Below, piece by piece: positions 26,955-35,440 of a DNA stretch of 64,000 bases. The stretch comes from Curtobacterium luteum. GTDB lineage: Bacteria > Actinomycetota > Actinomycetes > Actinomycetales > Microbacteriaceae. The notes beneath the pieces were generated by a model, which was not told the DNA's origin, did not search any database, and was given only the letters and a program-made list of their open reading frames with translations. Made by a program: the position numbers and the translations under genes. Numbering within the stretch: position 1 is the stretch's first letter; every line of letters begins with the position of its first letter. Location: contig NZ_BMOI01000004.1 in NCBI RefSeq assembly GCF_014646995.1, positions 157,860 to 221,859 on the forward strand. Reading direction: 5' to 3'.

Positions 26955-27024
26955 GAACGCCGGACCGGACAGGAAGTTGCCGGCCGAGCGACCGGCGCCG
27001 TTGCCGGCCGAGCGACCGGCGGCG

Positions 27025-27453
27025 TCAGGCCGAGCGGACCTCGACGCCCTTCTCGGCGAGCCGCTCGGCCACGTGCGCGGGCAGCGGTGCCGCGGCGTAC
27101 ACGACCTCGAGGGCCGGCAGGTCGAGCAGGTCGTCCCAGTTCTGGACGTCGTAGCGGTCGTCGGACCCGTCCCAGCCCGGGTGCACGTCCTGCAGCACCT
27201 CGAGGTCGGAGTCCACGGTCAGCTCGGTCACGAGCGCCAGGTGCGACGGCAGCAGGTCGAGGTCGTCGTAGTACTCGCGCGCCCGGTCGTCCTGGCCGTC
27301 GACGTCGAGGTCCTCCTCGGTCTCCCCCGCGTCGTCGCCGTCGTACGGTTCGAGCACGTCGAGGTCGTAGCAGAGCACGTCGAGCACGAGCAGCTTCGCG
27401 TTGAAGTCGGCGAACTCGACGGGCTCTTCGGTGGTGTTCGTGTCGTCGTCCAT
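27025..27453 (-). CDS. acidic hypothetical protein, possibly DUF6892-like
   Basis: The 142-residue protein is very acidic, with clusters such as PYDGDDAGETEEDLDVDGQDD. DFNAKLLVLDVLCYDLDVL near the N-terminus and the final LPALEVVYAAAPLPAHVAERLAEKGVEV suggest a small alpha/beta domain like the DUF6892 group, but I cannot assign a function. No signal peptide. A TACGCT hexamer lies 7 nt before the ATG. Confidence 0.7.
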   Translation of the reverse strand: MDDDTNTTEEPVEFADFNAKLLVLDVLCYDLDVLEPYDGDDAGETEEDLDVDGQDDRAREYYDDLDLLPSHLALVTELTVDSDLEVLQDVHPGWDGSDDRYDVQNWDDLLDLPALEVVYAAAPLPAHVAERLAEKGVEVRSA

Positions 27454-27460
27454 GGCTCGG

Positions 27461-27466
27461 AGCGTA
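27461..27466 (-). promoter_or_regulatory. -10 box TACGCT, leaderless type
   Basis: TACGCT on the minus strand, 7 nt before the ATG at 27453. Confidence 0.5.
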
Positions 27467-27586
27467 GTGACGGGAGGCCGAGCGTTCCCGCGGCCGGGAC
27501 CCTCAGGCGGGGCACGGGCCTGTCGCGGTCAGCGCGGAGAATCCTGTGCGACTGGACAGAATCTCGTCAGCGGGAGAGGGTGGGGC

Positions 27587-29053
27587 ATGGCAACCACCAC
27601 GAAGGACCGCCCCGCCGCGGAGCAGACGGAGCTCCGCCGCGTCATCGGTCCGAAACTGCTGCTGCTGTTCATCGTCGGCGACATCCTCGGTACCGGGGTC
27701 TACGCGCTCACCGGTCAGGTCGCCGCAGAGGTCGGCGGAGCAGCGTGGCTCCCGTTCCTCATCGCGTTCGCGGTGGCGCTCCTGACCGCGTTCTCGTACC
27801 TCGAACTCGTGACGAAGTACCCGCAGACCGCCGGGGCTGCCCTCTACGTCCACAAGGCGTTCGGCGTCCACTTCCTCACGTTCATCGTCACCTTCATCGT
27901 GATGTGCTCCGGGATCACGTCCGCGTCGACGGCCTCGCGTGCGTTCGCGGCGAACCTCGGCGCGGGGTTCGGCCTCGAACTACCGAACGCCGTCGTGATG
28001 CTCATCGGCATGGGCTTCATGCTCCTGGTGATGGCGGTGAACTTCCGCGGCGTCAGCGAGAGCGTGAAGACGAACGTGGTGCTGACCCTCGTGGAGCTCT
28101 CCGGCCTCGTGATGGTCATCCTCATCGGCTTCTGGGCGATCGCCGGCGGCAACGCGGACTTCTCGCGCGTGGTGATGTTCGACACCCCGGAGGACAAGAC
28201 CCTGCTGCTGTCGATCTCGACCGCGACGTCGCTGGCGTTCTTCGCGATGGTCGGCTTCGAGGACTCGGTGAACATGGCCGAGGAGACCAAGGACCCCTCG
28301 CGGATCTTCCCGAAGGTGATGCTGACCGGCCTCGGCATCACCGCGGTGATCTACGTGCTCGTGTCGATCTGCGCCGTGGCGGTCGTGCCGATCGGTGAGC
28401 TCGCCGGCAACGAGACCCCGCTCGTGACCGTCGTGCAGACCGCGGCACCGGGCTTCCCGATCGCCGCGCTCCTGCCGTTCATCTCCATGTTCGCCGTCGC
28501 CAACACCGCCCTGATCAACATGATGATGGCGTCGCGTCTGCTCTACGGCATGAGCAAGCAGGGCGTGCTGCCCGGGTTCTTGTCCCATGTCTCGCCTGCC
28601 CGCCGCACCCCGTCGACCGCGATCGTGTTCACGACGCTCATCTCCCTCGCGCTCATCGGGTGGGTGTCCCTCAACCCGGACTCCCCGATCGTCGTGGTCC
28701 TGGGCGGGACGACCTCGCTGCTGCTCCTCTCGGTGTTCGCGGTCGTGAACCTGTCGGTGCTCGTGCTCCGCCGGGACAAGGTCGACCACCGGCACTTCCG
28801 CGCCGGGGTCGTCATCCCCGTGATCGGCGTCGTCACCTGCGTCTGGCTGGTGCTCCCGTGGTCGTCCGACCGCGACCCGCAGCAGTACGAGATCGCCGGC
28901 GGACTCCTCGCGCTCGGCATCGTGCTGTGGCTCGTGACCTGGTTCACGCACGGCCGGAAGCAGACCGAGAAGGCGCCGACGGGGCTGGTGACCGAGCCCA
29001 CCGCCGTGCAGCCCTCCACCGCCGATCGCGAGCACGACCGCCAGGAAGGCTGA
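27587..29053 (+). CDS. APC-superfamily amino acid permease
   Basis: The 488-residue protein has about twelve membrane helices. LLLLFIVGDILGTGVYALTGQVA is the first APC helix with its unwound GTG motif, and GFEDSVNMAEETKDPSRIFPKVML is the conserved loop after helix 6. The tail after about residue 455 is soluble. It likely imports amino acids by proton symport; the substrate is unknown. Start 27587 follows a GGGAGAGGG ribosome site; the upstream open frame is non-homologous. Confidence 0.87.
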   Translation: MATTTKDRPAAEQTELRRVIGPKLLLLFIVGDILGTGVYALTGQVAAEVGGAAWLPFLIAFAVALLTAFSYLELVTKYPQTAGAALYVHKAFGVHFLTFIVTFIVMCSGITSASTASRAFAANLGAGFGLELPNAVVMLIGMGFMLLVMAVNFRGVSESVKTNVVLTLVELSGLVMVILIGFWAIAGGNADFSRVVMFDTPEDKTLLLSISTATSLAFFAMVGFEDSVNMAEETKDPSRIFPKVMLTGLGITAVIYVLVSICAVAVVPIGELAGNETPLVTVVQTAAPGFPIAALLPFISMFAVANTALINMMMASRLLYGMSKQGVLPGFLSHVSPARRTPSTAIVFTTLISLALIGWVSLNPDSPIVVVLGGTTSLLLLSVFAVVNLSVLVLRRDKVDHRHFRAGVVIPVIGVVTCVWLVLPWSSDRDPQQYEIAGGLLALGIVLWLVTWFTHGRKQTEKAPTGLVTEPTAVQPSTADREHDRQEG

Positions 29054-29154
29054 CCGGCCGACCCACGACACCCCCGATCGGGCGGGGGCGGTTCTCCAGG
29101 AGGTGCACGTACCCTCGTCATGCTCCGAACCGCCCCGCCCGAGAGGACCCCGTC

Positions 29155-29772
29155 ATGCGCCGCGTCGGCATCACCCTCGCGTCCGTGTTCGGTGTGGGCG
29201 TCGTGGCGGCGGTGATCGGCGTCGTCGTGCTCGTCGTGGTCGCAGTCAACTCGCTGTCCGGTGCCGTTCGTCCGCTGGCGGCCCCCACCCCGACCTGTCC
29301 CGCTGCCGCCACGAAGACCATCGGCGGCATGGCGGTGCCGGCGGGCCCGGTCGCCGGGTTCTGCCAGGACCGCCTGGTGAACGCCGCGTACGTCATCCAG
29401 GCGGCCGAGGCGCTCGGCATCGGCCCGCACACCCAGGCGGTCGGGGTGATGACCGCGATCGGCGAGTCGAGCCTGGTGAACCTCGACCACGGTGACGCCG
29501 CCGGCCCGGACAGCCGAGGGCTCTTCCAGCAGCGGGACAACGGCGCGTGGGGCACCTACGCACAGCGGATGGACCCGTACACGGCCGCGTCGATGTTCTA
29601 CGCGAAGCTCGTGAAGGTCCCCGGCTGGAAGACGATGACTCCCACGCAGATGGCCCACGCGGTGCAGATCAACTCGGATCCCGACCACTACGCGAAGTTC
29701 TGGCCCGAGGCGAAGGCGGTCGTCGAGGGCCTGACCGGCGAGACGGTGCCGGACACCGCTCCGCAGAGCTGA
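29155..29772 (+). CDS. membrane-anchored lysozyme-like protein
   Basis: The 205-residue protein has one N-terminal membrane segment (about 8-38) and an extracytoplasmic domain. VMTAIGESSLVNLDHGDAAGPDSRGLFQQRDNGAWG (about 99-134) has the catalytic-type Glu and the SRGLFQQR pattern of lysozyme-like domains that are often fused to NlpC/P60 in actinobacteria; here the domain stands alone. HAVQINSDPDHYAKFWPEA follows as in that family. Predicted to cleave or bind peptidoglycan. ATG 29155 follows GAGAGGA by 7 nt. Confidence 0.75.
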   Translation: MRRVGITLASVFGVGVVAAVIGVVVLVVVAVNSLSGAVRPLAAPTPTCPAAATKTIGGMAVPAGPVAGFCQDRLVNAAYVIQAAEALGIGPHTQAVGVMTAIGESSLVNLDHGDAAGPDSRGLFQQRDNGAWGTYAQRMDPYTAASMFYAKLVKVPGWKTMTPTQMAHAVQINSDPDHYAKFWPEAKAVVEGLTGETVPDTAPQS

Positions 29773-29802
29773 CCCCGCGGCGGCCGACCCGAGTGACCTC
29801 GG

Positions 29803-30234
29803 TCACGCGACGAGCGAGCCGGGCTCGTCCAGCTCGAGCATCTCCACCCCACGGTCGTGCACGATGACCTGGCCGCGCAGCCGGACGTGCCGCTCCCCGA
29901 ACGAGCACGCGACGGCGTCGACCCATTCCCAGTCGACGGCGTGCGCCTGGTCGTTCCCCGGCCGTTCCCAGACCACCAGGACGTCGTCGGCCTCGACCTG
30001 CTCGGTGACGTCGGCGATGAGCGTGGCGAAGTCCTCCACGTGCTCGTCGGGTTGGTAGGGCAGTTCGGACACGGGGAGCAGGAGCGGGATGGGGACGCCC
30101 CGCTCGGCGAGGAAGACGACCCAGCACTGTCGGGTCAGCGGTCGGCCGATGAGCTCGCGGACGAGGGCGAGGACGTCGGCGTCGGTCCGGACGGGTGCAT
30201 CGGTGAGGCGGGCGATCATGTCGGTGTCTGGCAT
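29803..30234 (-). CDS. conserved actinobacterial hypothetical protein
   Basis: The 143-residue protein lacks signal or membrane segments. RPLTRQCWVVFLAERGVPIPLLLPVSELP, DDVLVVWERPG and the C-terminal FGERHVRLRGQVIVHDRGVEML resemble an uncharacterised actinobacterial family that I cannot name by domain. A GACGCT hexamer lies 6 nt before ATG 30234, supporting that start over the internal ATG at residue 6. Confidence 0.65.
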   Translation of the reverse strand: MPDTDMIARLTDAPVRTDADVLALVRELIGRPLTRQCWVVFLAERGVPIPLLLPVSELPYQPDEHVEDFATLIADVTEQVEADDVLVVWERPGNDQAHAVDWEWVDAVACSFGERHVRLRGQVIVHDRGVEMLELDEPGSLVA

Positions 30235-30327
30235 GACCCCAGCGTCGCGGCCGGCACCGGCCCGCCGCAGGGCCCCGACGCGATCTGTGGACGACGCCGC
30301 CCGCGACCGCCCCGGTGCAGGAACGGG

Positions 30328-30771
30328 TCAGATGCCCCGGGTCACCGCCGCGTCGACGAGCAAGCGGCACGCGAAGAACACCACGACGACCGCGGTGATG
30401 CCCACGACCGGGATCGCCCACGCCATCCGTCGTCGGACGAGCCGGACCAGCGACCACACGATCGCCCCGACCACCACGAGCGCGACGAGCACCGGCCCGA
30501 CGTAGACCACCGCTCCACCGAGGACCGCGTTGCAGCTGTTGCCCGGCGCACTGCACGAGCTGAAGTTGAGCGACAGGAACACGATTGCCCACGCGGCCAC
30601 GATCGCCACGAGGGTCAGGGCGACCAGGAGCACGACCGTGGCGACCACGTCCGCGACGCGACGGCCGCCTGTCAGGGGGTGGCGTGCCTCCCGGCCGGTC
30701 CGCGCGCCGACGACGACAGCGACGTCCGGACCGGGGTCCGGTGTCCGCGCTGCCGTGCCCACGCCGCTCAC
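30328..30771 (-). CDS. small membrane protein, unknown
   Basis: The 147-residue protein has a polar N-terminus of about 38 residues and three membrane segments (about 40-62, 78-105 and 113-140) with two Cys in a loop (SSCSAPGNSC). I do not recognise the family. The GTG start overlaps the TGA of the upstream DoxX-like gene (GTGA), so the two are probably one transcription unit. Confidence 0.6.
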   Translation of the reverse strand: MSGVGTAARTPDPGPDVAVVVGARTGREARHPLTGGRRVADVVATVVLLVALTLVAIVAAWAIVFLSLNFSSCSAPGNSCNAVLGGAVVYVGPVLVALVVVGAIVWSLVRLVRRRMAWAIPVVGITAVVVVFFACRLLVDAAVTRGI

Positions 30772-31154
30772 GCTCCGGACCGGGGCCCGCGGGTCGACCA
30801 GAGGGCGGCGGCGATCAGGAGGGGCTGACCGAAGAGCCGGCCGATGCGCTTCGCGTCGGTGTCGAGGCCGAACGCCGACCGGCGGTTCAGCCACTGCGCG
30901 ACGTTGCCGGGGAACACCGCGACGAAGAACCACGCCGCGATCGTGCCGACGCGGCGACGGCCGGAGCCCCGCGCGAAGAGCAGCGCCGACCCGAGGCCGA
31001 CCTCGGCCACGCCCGACCCGAGCACGACCGCGTCCGTGTCGAGCGGCAGCGACTCCGGCACCTGCGCACGGAAGTCCTGACGGGCGAACGTCAGGTGCGA
31101 GACGCCGGCGAGCACGAGGAACAGTCCCAGCAGGACCCTGAGGAAGGAGCGCAT
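30768..31154 (-). CDS. DoxX-like membrane protein
   Basis: The 128-residue protein has four hydrophobic segments beginning MRSFLRVLLGLFLVLAGVSHL, then VVLGSGVAEVGLGSALLFA and TIAAWFFVAVFPGNVAQWL, the DoxX/DUF4870-like pattern. Members are four-helix membrane proteins linked to redox or respiratory chains, mostly uncharacterised. CACGAT, a near match to the -10 pattern, lies 6 nt before the ATG. It overlaps the next gene by 4 nt. Confidence 0.75.
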   Translation of the reverse strand: MRSFLRVLLGLFLVLAGVSHLTFARQDFRAQVPESLPLDTDAVVLGSGVAEVGLGSALLFARGSGRRRVGTIAAWFFVAVFPGNVAQWLNRRSAFGLDTDAKRIGRLFGQPLLIAAALWSTRGPRSGA

Positions 31155-31279
31155 GACTCCATCGTGCTCGTCCCGCGCGCGGCACGCCCGACGACCGGCG
31201 GGAGTCGGACACATCCGCAGAGCGCGGCGTCGGTCCGGGTCGACGTGCAACGGCCCGGGCGGGTCGGGCGGTCGATCGG

Positions 31280-31285
31280 TACGGT
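31280..31285 (+). promoter_or_regulatory. -10 box TACGGT, leaderless type
   Basis: TACGGT followed by 6 nt and the ATG at 31292. Confidence 0.55.
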
Positions 31286-31291
31286 CAGGAC

Positions 31292-31624
31292 ATGGCAGCC
31301 GTCGCCCGGGACCACGAGCCGCCGGCCGCCCCTGCCACGATGGCGGTGCTGCTCGCGCCGGTGTCGTTCTACCTCGGCCTGTTCCTGCCCGCCGAAGCGA
31401 CCGGGCGGCACCTCCTCCTCGGGACGGTGTTCGGCGCCGTCGGGGTCCTCTGCGGCTGGCGGGCGATCCGGATCGCCGGACGCCGTCGCGCCGTGCGCGT
31501 GTGGTCGTGGATCGGGGGCGTGATCTGCGGGCTCGGGCTCGTGATGCTCTACTGGCAGGTGCTCGTGCTCGTCACCGGCGGGGCGTTCCCGCCGCCGTTC
31601 TGGTCGCCGTACGCCAACCGCTGA
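31292..31624 (+). CDS. small membrane protein, unknown
   Basis: The 110-residue protein has three hydrophobic segments (about 16-36, 42-60, 72-96) separated by an Arg-rich loop AIRIAGRRRAVRVW. No family recognised. The gene has its own leaderless-type promoter and is followed by a palindrome and a bidirectional terminator. Confidence 0.65.
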   Translation: MAAVARDHEPPAAPATMAVLLAPVSFYLGLFLPAEATGRHLLLGTVFGAVGVLCGWRAIRIAGRRRAVRVWSWIGGVICGLGLVMLYWQVLVLVTGGAFPPPFWSPYANR

Positions 31625-31669
31625 CGCGCGCGCCGCGGCGCGCGCGGGGTGCGGCGCGAGTCTCGCGGT

Positions 31670-31711
31670 GGCGGACACGTCTCGCGCTCCGGGAGGCGAG
31701 AACTGTCCGCC
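31670..31711. repeat. palindromic element with GGCGGACA arms
   Basis: Arms 31670-31685 and 31696-31711 match at 14 of 16 positions around a 10-nt loop. No second copy was found in the window. Confidence 0.7.
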
Positions 31712-31770
31712 TGGCCGAGTCTCGGGCTGCGGCCGGTGGAGCGGCCGTCGGCGCCCAGCGCACCCACCCG

Positions 31771-31816
31771 CCGGCCGGGAGGCACGGGGCGGGCTGGCAC
31801 CGCGCCTCCCGGCCGG
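31771..31816. terminator. bidirectional hairpin terminator
   Basis: CCGGCCGGGAGGC (31771-31783) pairs with its complement at 31804-31816; flanking bases extend the stem. It lies between the convergent small membrane protein and DUF427 genes. Confidence 0.8.
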
Positions 31817-31823
31817 TGGTGGG

Positions 31824-32321
31824 TCACCACCCGAACGTGCCGGCCCCGCCCTTGAACGGACCGACGACGTCCGCGGTGATCCACCCGCCGTAGAAGTCGC
31901 CCTCCTGGGCGTGCACGACCTCGCCGCCGACCTCGCACGAGTCCATCATCGACGGGTAGATCGCGACGCGGTCCCGCAACGACTCGTAGCCCGGCTCCGG
32001 CGTCGGGTAGTTCCACGCGGCACGCGGTGCCACGCTGTCGCCGCCCCGCACGTCGAAGTAGCGCGCCCGGCCCTTGAACTCGCACATGCTCGACCCGTCG
32101 GCCGGCACGAGGGCACCGTCGGCGAGGTCGGCGACCGGCAGGTAGTAGACCGGCGGGTGGGACGTCTCGAGCACCCGCACCGCGTCCGTCGTGTCGGCGA
32201 CGACGACTCCGCCGAGCCGGACGACGACCCGGTCGCGGACGGGTTCCACCGCCGGCGGCCGTGGGTAGTCCCACACCGATTCCTGGCCGGGTCCGGGTTC
32301 GATCCGCTGAGGTCTGCGCAT
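31824..32321 (-). CDS. DUF427 domain protein
   Basis: The 165-residue protein matches DUF427: ESVWDYPRPP at the N-terminus, VRVLETSHPPVYYLPVADL, the hallmark CEFKGRARYFDV and WNYPTPEPGYESLRDRVAIYP, and the C-terminal GDFYGGWITADVVGPFKG. DUF427 forms a small beta-rich tunnel fold; its biochemical role is not established. TAGAAC lies 6 nt before the ATG. It is divergent from the second APC permease, with four 22-bp repeats between them. Confidence 0.88.
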   Translation of the reverse strand: MRRPQRIEPGPGQESVWDYPRPPAVEPVRDRVVVRLGGVVVADTTDAVRVLETSHPPVYYLPVADLADGALVPADGSSMCEFKGRARYFDVRGGDSVAPRAAWNYPTPEPGYESLRDRVAIYPSMMDSCEVGGEVVHAQEGDFYGGWITADVVGPFKGGAGTFGW

Positions 32322-32341
32322 GCACCCGTTCTACCGCCGGC

Positions 32342-32429
32342 GGTCCGGAGCCCGCCGTGAGGTGGTGCCGAGCCCACCGTGAGGTGGTGCCGAGCCCACC
32401 GTGAGGCGGTCCGGAGCCGGCCGTGAGGT
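32342..32429. repeat. four phased 22-bp tandem repeats
   Basis: Units 32342-32363, 32364-32385, 32386-32407 and 32408-32429 share the GAGCC...CCGTGAGG pattern with few differences. They fill the divergent promoter gap and stop 1 nt before the CAGAGT hexamer of the permease. Confidence 0.93.
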
Positions 32430-32442
32430 GCAGAGTGGGCGG

Positions 32443-33870
32443 ATGACATCGACGTCACCACGCGCCACCCTGTTCCGCCGGAAGCCCATCGAGACGATCG
32501 AGGACGAGGCCGGCGGCGAGGGCGGCCTCAAGCGGCACCTCGGTCTCTGGCAGCTCACCGCGATCGGCATCGGCGGGATCATCGGCGCGGGCATCTTCAC
32601 CCTCGCCGGCACCGTCGCGCACGGGGTCGCGGGGCCGGCCGTCCTCCTCTCGTTCCTCGTCGCCGGGGTCGCCAGCGCCGCAGCCGCGCTGTCCTACGCC
32701 GAGTTCGCGGGGATGATCCCGAAGGCCGGGAGCGCGTACACCTACGGGTACGCGGTGCTCGGCGAGATCGTCGGGTGGTTCATCGGGTGGGACCTGCTGC
32801 TCGAGTACACCGCGATCGTGGCCGTCGTCGCGATCGGCATCTCCGGCTACGTCGGGTTCCTCGTCGGGCAGTTCGGCGTCGACCTGCCGGCCTGGATGCT
32901 CGGCGCACCCGGCACGGGCGACGGGCACGTCATCGACGTGTTCGCGATCATCCTCTGCCTGCTGACCGCGTTCGTCCTCACCCGCGGCATCCGGAGCGCC
33001 GCCCGGTTCGAGCTCGTCGCGGTCGGCATCAAGGTCGGCCTCGTCGTGCTCATCGTCGTGCTCGGGGTGTTCCACATCAACAGCGCCAACTACCAGCCGT
33101 ACTTCCCGTTCGGGTTCGGCGGCGTGATGACCGGTGCGGCGACGGTGTTCTTCGCCGTGTTCGGCTACGACGCCATGTCCACCGCGGCCGAGGAGTCGGT
33201 CGACGCCCGGAAGCACATGCCGAAGGCGATCCTGCTGTCCCTCGGCATCGCCATGGTGCTCTACGTCCTGGCGACCCTCGTGCTCACCGGCATGCAGAAG
33301 TACACCGACATCGACCCCGAGTCGGGCTTCTCGTCGGCGTTCGCGGCCGTCGGGCTCGGCGGGGTCGCGAACGTCATCGCGATCGGGGCGATCGTCGGCA
33401 TCATCACCGTGCTGCTCACCTTCATGCTCGGCGCCTCGCGCGTGTGGTTCTCGATGAGCCGCGACGGCCTCATGCCGAAGTGGTTCGCGCACACCGATCC
33501 GAAGCGGCACGTCCCGACCCGGGTCACGTGGATCATCGGCGTCGCGGCGGCGGTCCTGGCGGGCCTGCTGCCGATCGACATCGTCGCGGAGCTCACGAAC
33601 ATCGGCATCCTGCTCGCGTTCGTCGTGGTCTGCTCGGCGGTGATCGTGCTCCGCTACCGGCAGCCGGACCTGCCCCGGACGTTCCGGCTCCCGTTCATGC
33701 CGGTGATCCCGGCGATCGGGGTGATCGCGTCGCTGTGGCTCGTGACGTTCCTGCAGTGGGAGACGTGGGTGCGGTTCGCGGTGTGGTTCGCGATCGGGCT
33801 CGGGGTGTACCTGGGGTACTCGCGGAAGCACAGCAAGCTCGCCGCGGATGCGGGGGCGGACCGGAGCTGA
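32443..33870 (+). CDS. APC-superfamily permease, cationic amino acid transporter type
   Basis: The 475-residue protein begins with a cytosolic stretch (LFRRKPIET) followed by LKRHLGLWQLTAIGIGGIIGAGIFTLAG, the hallmark first helix of the CAT/YfnA subgroup, and continues with FFAVFGYDAMSTAAEESVDARKHMPKAIL. Twelve or more membrane helices. It probably imports basic or neutral amino acids. The ATG at 32443 has CAGAGT 6 nt upstream, a near match to the leaderless -10 pattern. Confidence 0.87.
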   Translation: MTSTSPRATLFRRKPIETIEDEAGGEGGLKRHLGLWQLTAIGIGGIIGAGIFTLAGTVAHGVAGPAVLLSFLVAGVASAAAALSYAEFAGMIPKAGSAYTYGYAVLGEIVGWFIGWDLLLEYTAIVAVVAIGISGYVGFLVGQFGVDLPAWMLGAPGTGDGHVIDVFAIILCLLTAFVLTRGIRSAARFELVAVGIKVGLVVLIVVLGVFHINSANYQPYFPFGFGGVMTGAATVFFAVFGYDAMSTAAEESVDARKHMPKAILLSLGIAMVLYVLATLVLTGMQKYTDIDPESGFSSAFAAVGLGGVANVIAIGAIVGIITVLLTFMLGASRVWFSMSRDGLMPKWFAHTDPKRHVPTRVTWIIGVAAAVLAGLLPIDIVAELTNIGILLAFVVVCSAVIVLRYRQPDLPRTFRLPFMPVIPAIGVIASLWLVTFLQWETWVRFAVWFAIGLGVYLGYSRKHSKLAADAGADRS

Positions 33871-33922
33871 GCCGGTGCCGAGCGCTGCGTCGGGCAGGGC
33901 GTGGTGCTCGGCGCCCGGCGCG

Positions 33923-34372
33923 TCAGCCTGCCCGCCGGTGCTTGCCCTTCGCCGCCTCCGGGTCGGCCATCGGGTGTGACCGGAACCACCGCAGGACTTC
34001 CCGCGACCGGCTGGTGTCGGCGCTCCGGTCGCCCGCCGGCAGGAAGTCGCTGAAGCCCTCCGGCGGCTCGGTGCCCTGGTCGCCCCGGTCGTACGCCATC
34101 GACCACTCGGGGAACCGTCGCGTGTGGATCGATTCCTCGGCGAGCAGCACCACGCTGTCGTGCCGGTCGTCCGCGAGGATCCGCTGGTACGTCGCCATGA
34201 CCTGGTCGTACGGCCCCTCGAGCAGCTGCATGAAACGCCCACCCCGTGCCACGAGGAGGCCGGTCAGCCCGTCCTCGGTGTTCCGCTCCCGCGCGTGGGC
34301 GAGGACGGCGTCGAGTTCGGCGTCGTCGAACGGGGTCGTGGCCGAGCTCATGTACACGAGGGACTGCAGCAT
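33923..34372 (-). CDS. BLUF-domain blue-light photoreceptor
   Basis: The 149-residue protein is a BLUF domain with a short C-terminal tail. With ATG 34372 every photochemical residue aligns with AppA at an offset of 14: Tyr7 (Y21), Asn31 (N45), Gln49 (Q63), Trp90 (W104) and Met92 (M106). It should bind FAD and photocycle. No output domain is fused, so it must act through a partner. I see no EAL, GGDEF or obvious regulator next door. The C-terminal PEAAKGKHRRAG is basic. Confidence 0.88.
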   Translation of the reverse strand: MLQSLVYMSSATTPFDDAELDAVLAHARERNTEDGLTGLLVARGGRFMQLLEGPYDQVMATYQRILADDRHDSVVLLAEESIHTRRFPEWSMAYDRGDQGTEPPEGFSDFLPAGDRSADTSRSREVLRWFRSHPMADPEAAKGKHRRAG

Positions 34373-34470
34373 GCCCTCGATCCTGCTCGCATCCACGGCA
34401 GGCCGCTCGCCCCAGAACGGGCCGGGGTCCCCCGCACCGCGGCGTGGCGCGCGGGTCGCCCGGCCGCGCG

Positions 34471-34590
34471 GCCGCACGGCCGCACGGCCGCACGGCCGCA
34501 CGGTGCGAGGCCGCAACCACACCGTGCGAGGTTTCGCACTCGGTGCGACCGTCCAGACCTCGCACCGTGCGCACAACCTCGCACCGTGCA
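34471..34590. repeat. 8-bp tandem repeats plus palindromic element, family C copy 2
   Basis: GCCGCACG is repeated four times (34471-34502) and runs into GCACGGTGCGAGG (34498-34510), which pairs with CCTCGCACCGTGC at 34577-34589. ACCGTGCGAGG and CCTCGCACCGTGC occur again inside, so several alternative hairpins can form. The motif is shared with 25944-26045. The gap 34373-34656 otherwise shows only the promoter region of the secreted protein. Confidence 0.8.
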
Positions 34591-34656
34591 CGGCAGAGCG
34601 CGCGACGCCCACTCTGGGGCTGCCGGGCGACACCGCGCCGACACGAGGATGAACGT

Positions 34657-35406
34657 GTGCGTCCCCGTCTCCTCACCGCAGTGCTCGCGCTGACCCTCGC
34701 GACCTCGTCCGCCACGGTGCTCGGACCTGCTCCGGCCCGCGCCGCCGACCCGGCCCAGGCGACCGTCACCGCACAGGCGTCCAGCACCGCCCCGGCAACC
34801 ACGACCGCGACCACGACCACGACCACGACCACGACGATGCCGGCCTCGGTCCGGAAGCAGTACGACGACCACTACGGCACGTTCCCCACCTTCTTCCGGT
34901 CGGGCACCGGATCGACGAGCATCCCGCTGCCCCCGGGCAAGCGCAGCGGGATCCTCACCGTCACCGCGGACCGCGCGGGCAAGGACTTCGAGATCCAGGA
35001 GATCTCCTCCACCGGCGTGCACCTCGACAGCCCCGTGTGGGCCACCGGCCCGTACTCGGGCCACGTCGCGTACGGGACCGACTCTTGGCGCGCCCCGTCG
35101 GTCCTGAAGGTGATCGCGACCGGTCACTGGAGCCTCACGTTCCGGCCCGTCGCCGAGGCGCTCCCGCTCACGTCGTCGGGACACGGCGACGAGGTGATGC
35201 TCTACTGGGGCGCCGCGACCAGCCGGAGGTTCGTGTCGAAGGGCGGCGACATGGCGTGCCTCGTGCGCGAGACGCCGATAGCGCTCGACTACGAGACGAT
35301 CGTCGCGTCCTCGGGCGGTCACGCCGAGTGCAACGCGACCGCGCACCTCCGGAAGGGCCCGTCGGTCATCCAGGTCAACAGCGGTGGGGACTGGACGCTC
35401 CGATGA
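34657..35406 (+). CDS. secreted protein of unknown function with Thr-rich linker
   Basis: The 249-residue protein has a signal peptide (MRPRLLTAVLALTLATSSA, cleavage near ARAAD), a linker with a run of nine Thr, and a beta-rich domain from about residue 65. VLKVIATGHWSLTFRP and the end FIQ-like VIQVNSGGDWTLR resemble repeats that occur in uncharacterised Gram-positive secreted proteins; two Cys (in MACLVRE and AECNAT) may form a disulphide. GTG 34657 follows GAGGA by 7 nt. Confidence 0.7.
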   Translation: MRPRLLTAVLALTLATSSATVLGPAPARAADPAQATVTAQASSTAPATTTATTTTTTTTTMPASVRKQYDDHYGTFPTFFRSGTGSTSIPLPPGKRSGILTVTADRAGKDFEIQEISSTGVHLDSPVWATGPYSGHVAYGTDSWRAPSVLKVIATGHWSLTFRPVAEALPLTSSGHGDEVMLYWGAATSRRFVSKGGDMACLVRETPIALDYETIVASSGGHAECNATAHLRKGPSVIQVNSGGDWTLR

Positions 35407-35440
35407 ATCGGGCGTCGGTGGGTGCTGGCACGATTGGTGC

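Noticed and set aside
26783..27024. Additional small genes between the UDG-like and acidic hypothetical genes
   Set aside because: The open frames overlap a palindrome and direct repeats and have no plausible start signal.
32455..34242. 595-codon His/Asp/Arg-rich frame antisense to the APC permease
   Set aside because: Composition is that of a shadow frame of a GC-rich membrane-protein gene; no domain or ribosome site.
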